A stretch of 64,000 nucleotides of DNA from positions 32,689 to 96,688 of the forward strand of contig JARWZO010000022.1 of NCBI GenBank assembly GCA_029866325.1, given 5' to 3'. The stretch comes from Fluviicola sp. (lineage in GTDB: Bacteria > Bacteroidota > Bacteroidia > Flavobacteriales_D > Crocinitomicaceae). This document shows, in pieces, positions 61,932 through 64,000 of the stretch. How positions within the stretch are numbered: position 1 is the stretch's first letter; every line of letters starts with the position of its first letter. The translations under genes and the position numbers were made by a program. The notes under the pieces are model-generated. The model was not told the DNA's origin and did no database searches. It saw nothing but the letters and a program-made list of their open reading frames with translations.

Positions 61932-63747
61932 GCTTTCTGCTTTTTAGAATAAGGTAATTGGCAAAAAAGAAACTGCTTCCGATCAGAATGAATAAAATTC
62001 CTTTTACGGTAAGCGACATTTTAAGATCAAAGAAGCGGCAAACCATTACCAAGCCGATAAGACCAAGGGCAAGATTCGCAACGGTTAAGTTGGATTTTTT
62101 TGCACTCAAAATGAGTACCACAACCCCAATAATCAACAGAATAATGGAGTATAGGTGTTCGATATTGGCAGATGAAACGCAACCGATCAAGATAACCGTA
62201 GGAACTAACAAACTAAAAATTGCCGGAAATCCGTTTAAATGAGCCAGTAATTGCTTGCGAACTTTGATGGCGTTGAAGATCAGACCAACACAAATCAAAG
62301 CGATCAATCCCACTTGAAAATTTGTCATGGGGTCAGGTTCAGTGGGTTTAACTGCCATCCAAAATCCGCCGAAACTGGCTATCAGCAAGAATAAAAATTG
62401 AAAACAGAGAATGATGACCTGATCAGCGCTCAGTGCATTCTTGTATTTTTCCTGTAGCAAAGGTATTGGTACTAAATAGTACAAACTTGGAATGAGTGAG
62501 AGCAGAAAAAAACTGATCGGGCTACTGACGTCGTAAGACAGACTTAAAATGATCACAGCGATGATTCCCAATGCAGGATAAATTTGCCATTCGTCTTTTT
62601 TGTTTTGGGCTAAATGAATAACCGGGCAAGCAATCAAGAATAGCGAAATTTTATAGGCCGGAAGAGCGTTTATGCCGAGATAATTCATCAATACAAACGG
62701 TAAAGGCAACAAAATGATCCATTTGTAAAGATTATGTACAGTCATTTTCTCTTTGGAAAAATAACGTACTAACTGAAAAATGCCCATTCCAAATAGCAAG
62801 GGAATAAAGAGGAGTCTGTAATCATGTGTTTCCACCTCCATGATCTTTTCGAATCCCCAATTTTCACTGAACAAAAGATAGGTTAAACTTAAGCTTACAC
62901 CGATGTATCCGATGATCCCCATGAGCGTTGGACTTCTGTCACTTCTGCGCAGCAATACGCTTGATCCGAATAGGTGAAAATTAGCCAATAATAAAAATAA
63001 AATGAGCCATATAGATGAATGAGGTCCGCTAATACTGGCAATGGCGCTTAAACAAACTACCAGTGGCACAAATAGTTGGTGCATGGTAAACAATGAACTT
63101 GGTTGCCGAAGGGTAAACAATCGCTTGAAATAAGGGATCAACGTAGAAAACATGATCAGACTGCCGAACCATGGAATCTTGTACAACGCACTTTGATCCA
63201 TCGGGTTGCTAGTGAGGTTTAGCAACATCAGAATCATGGCACAAAAGACAGCACTGTGCGATTTCAGTAAGTACACCATTGGTAAACAGAGGATACACCA
63301 ATAAGTGAAAAAATAATTCTCGATACCCGGTAGTTGGTAGACTTGCAGAATAAGTGCCAGCATACTTCCGGTAGCGAGAAAACTAAAAATAGCGGCTGTT
63401 TCCTGCCAGATTACATTGTCCTTTCTCTTTATAACAGTGAAAACATTCACCAGAACAGAAAGAAAAACAGGAAGCAGGCTCAGTACCGTTTTTGTGGAAC
63501 GAGAAAGATGATCCCAATTGTGGGCAAACAAGTAGATGATCCCAAACCCAATAAGCAACACTCCAATAATACTAACGGTAATGATTAATCCGTTGTTTTT
63601 GCTGTTTTGACTGAGTTGAGAACGGTTTTGTGCATTGATTACCCGTTCCTTATCGCGCGATAAGAAATGATCATACATACGATCAACGGTGGATTGGTCG
63701 ATGATGTTTTCTTTTCTGCAATCCTCTAGAAAGTCTTTGAGGTTCAT
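61915..63747 (-). CDS. DUF2157 large polytopic membrane protein
   Basis: 610 residues. A short cytosolic N-terminus (MNLKDFLEDCRKENIIDQSTVDRMYDHF) matches the DUF2157 head, followed by IGVLLIGFGIIYLFAHNWDHLSRSTK and about 17-18 further membrane helices. It forms a two-gene unit with the GDYXXLXY protein. Family role unknown, possibly envelope stress or transport. The mRNA start lies in the noncoding region that also carries a nested inverted-repeat element. Confidence 0.85.
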   Translation of the reverse strand: MNLKDFLEDCRKENIIDQSTVDRMYDHFLSRDKERVINAQNRSQLSQNSKNNGLIITVSIIGVLLIGFGIIYLFAHNWDHLSRSTKTVLSLLPVFLSVLVNVFTVIKRKDNVIWQETAAIFSFLATGSMLALILQVYQLPGIENYFFTYWCILCLPMVYLLKSHSAVFCAMILMLLNLTSNPMDQSALYKIPWFGSLIMFSTLIPYFKRLFTLRQPSSLFTMHQLFVPLVVCLSAIASISGPHSSIWLILFLLLANFHLFGSSVLLRRSDRSPTLMGIIGYIGVSLSLTYLLFSENWGFEKIMEVETHDYRLLFIPLLFGMGIFQLVRYFSKEKMTVHNLYKWIILLPLPFVLMNYLGINALPAYKISLFLIACPVIHLAQNKKDEWQIYPALGIIAVIILSLSYDVSSPISFFLLSLIPSLYYLVPIPLLQEKYKNALSADQVIILCFQFLFLLIASFGGFWMAVKPTEPDPMTNFQVGLIALICVGLIFNAIKVRKQLLAHLNGFPAIFSLLVPTVILIGCVSSANIEHLYSIILLIIGVVVLILSAKKSNLTVANLALGLIGLVMVCRFFDLKMSLTVKGILFILIGSSFFFANYLILKSRKHENNN

Positions 63748-63903
63748 GTTTTTTTTATTGAAAGTAGCAAAGAATATCTTTCCTAATTCAAAGAATTTCA
63801 GGAAATGAAAAAATCGTTACTAATAATCTCCCTTTTTACACATAATTTAGTTTGCGGATAGCGCCAATTCAAGGAAGCGAAGTAAGAAAAATGGCTGTTT
63901 CGT

Positions 63904-64000
63904 TGTGTTTTGTCAAAAGCGCTAAAGCGTACAGCGTTTGCCAAAACTGCTGTACGTTGCGTTTCAGATCCTGATCTGACACTTTTGACCTTAAAACACA
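63904..64000. repeat. Nested inverted repeats forming a three-way-junction-like element
   Basis: The outer stem pairs TGTGTTTT with AAAACACA (63904-63911, 63993-64000) and TCAAAAG with CTTTTGA (63913-63919, 63982-63988). Inside are CGTACAGC/GCTGTACG (63928-63935, 63949-63956) and CAGATC-CT-GATCTG (63965-63978). The stretch 63748-63903 holds no gene that I can see. The element ends at the window edge, so it may continue. Its kind (MITE, structured RNA or terminator) is unknown. Confidence 0.65.

Overview
The window is chromosomal DNA from a member of the Bacteroidetes, most likely a flavobacterial lineage near Fluviicola/Crocinitomicaceae (lineage inferred from protein character only). The signs are moderate-to-low G+C, at least six large secreted proteins with type IX secretion (T9SS) C-terminal sorting domains (type A and the gliding-motility-associated type B form), SprB-type adhesin repeats, a TonB-dependent receptor with a CarboxypepD_reg-like plug extension, lack of Shine-Dalgarno sites, and repeated TAnnTTTG (-7) promoter elements in front of genes. 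No tRNA, rRNA, CRISPR array, transposase or phage module was seen.

Layout. 1-1258: 5' part of a T9SS cargo gene. 1274-5388: tight four-gene minus-strand operon (UbiA-like prenyltransferase, secreted QLxxNGSW/squalene-cyclase-repeat protein, lipoprotein, polytopic membrane protein). 5630-8950: zinc-ribbon membrane protein, a NYN-LOTUS protein operon with a GNAT, and a small cytosolic protein. 9048-13974: NADP-isocitrate dehydrogenase operon ending in an SbtA-type bicarbonate permease, with a divergent LysR regulator. 14044-22752: cysteine hydrolase-like protein, DUF1402 lysozyme-like protein, a 1489-residue T9SS protein that looks inserted, a phosphodiester-glycosidase-like lipoprotein and an acyltransferase. 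22836-30926: DUF1801, T9SS/SprB surface proteins, a YARHG lipoprotein and DUF2306. 31107-37518: ABC exporter, ribosomal protein L34, threonine aldolase, envelope proteins, CYTH protein. 37649-39662: HExxH metalloprotease-like protein followed by two paralogous lipoproteins. 39741-43322: giant SprB-type protein. 43583-48640: polysaccharide deacetylase, FemAB-like, SDR, CapD-like and thioesterase genes. 48660-56609: MORN protein, fatty-acid desaturase, TonB receptor and partner, LamG protein, two small proteins. 56725-63747: LpxH, two TlpA-like thioredoxins, GatB, GDYXXLXY and DUF2157 proteins.

The strongest unusual signals are: (1) a candidate toxin-immunity locus at 37649-39662, with a zinc-protease-like effector, two lipoproteins sharing a near-identical 140-bp 5' part but diverged bodies, and a 24-codon remnant of a second effector tail between them; (2) a perfect 70-bp direct repeat (15767-15836 and 20608-20677) bracketing the 1489-residue T9SS gene, which appears to have been placed between two formerly overlapping genes while keeping both intact; (3) the LysR / isocitrate dehydrogenase / bicarbonate permease arrangement, which suggests a carbon-status circuit; (4) the UbiA plus secreted cyclase-repeat operon; and (5) several structured intergenic inverted-repeat elements (50050-50250, 53873-54035, 63904-64000).

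All family assignments come from motif recognition by eye; no database search was run.
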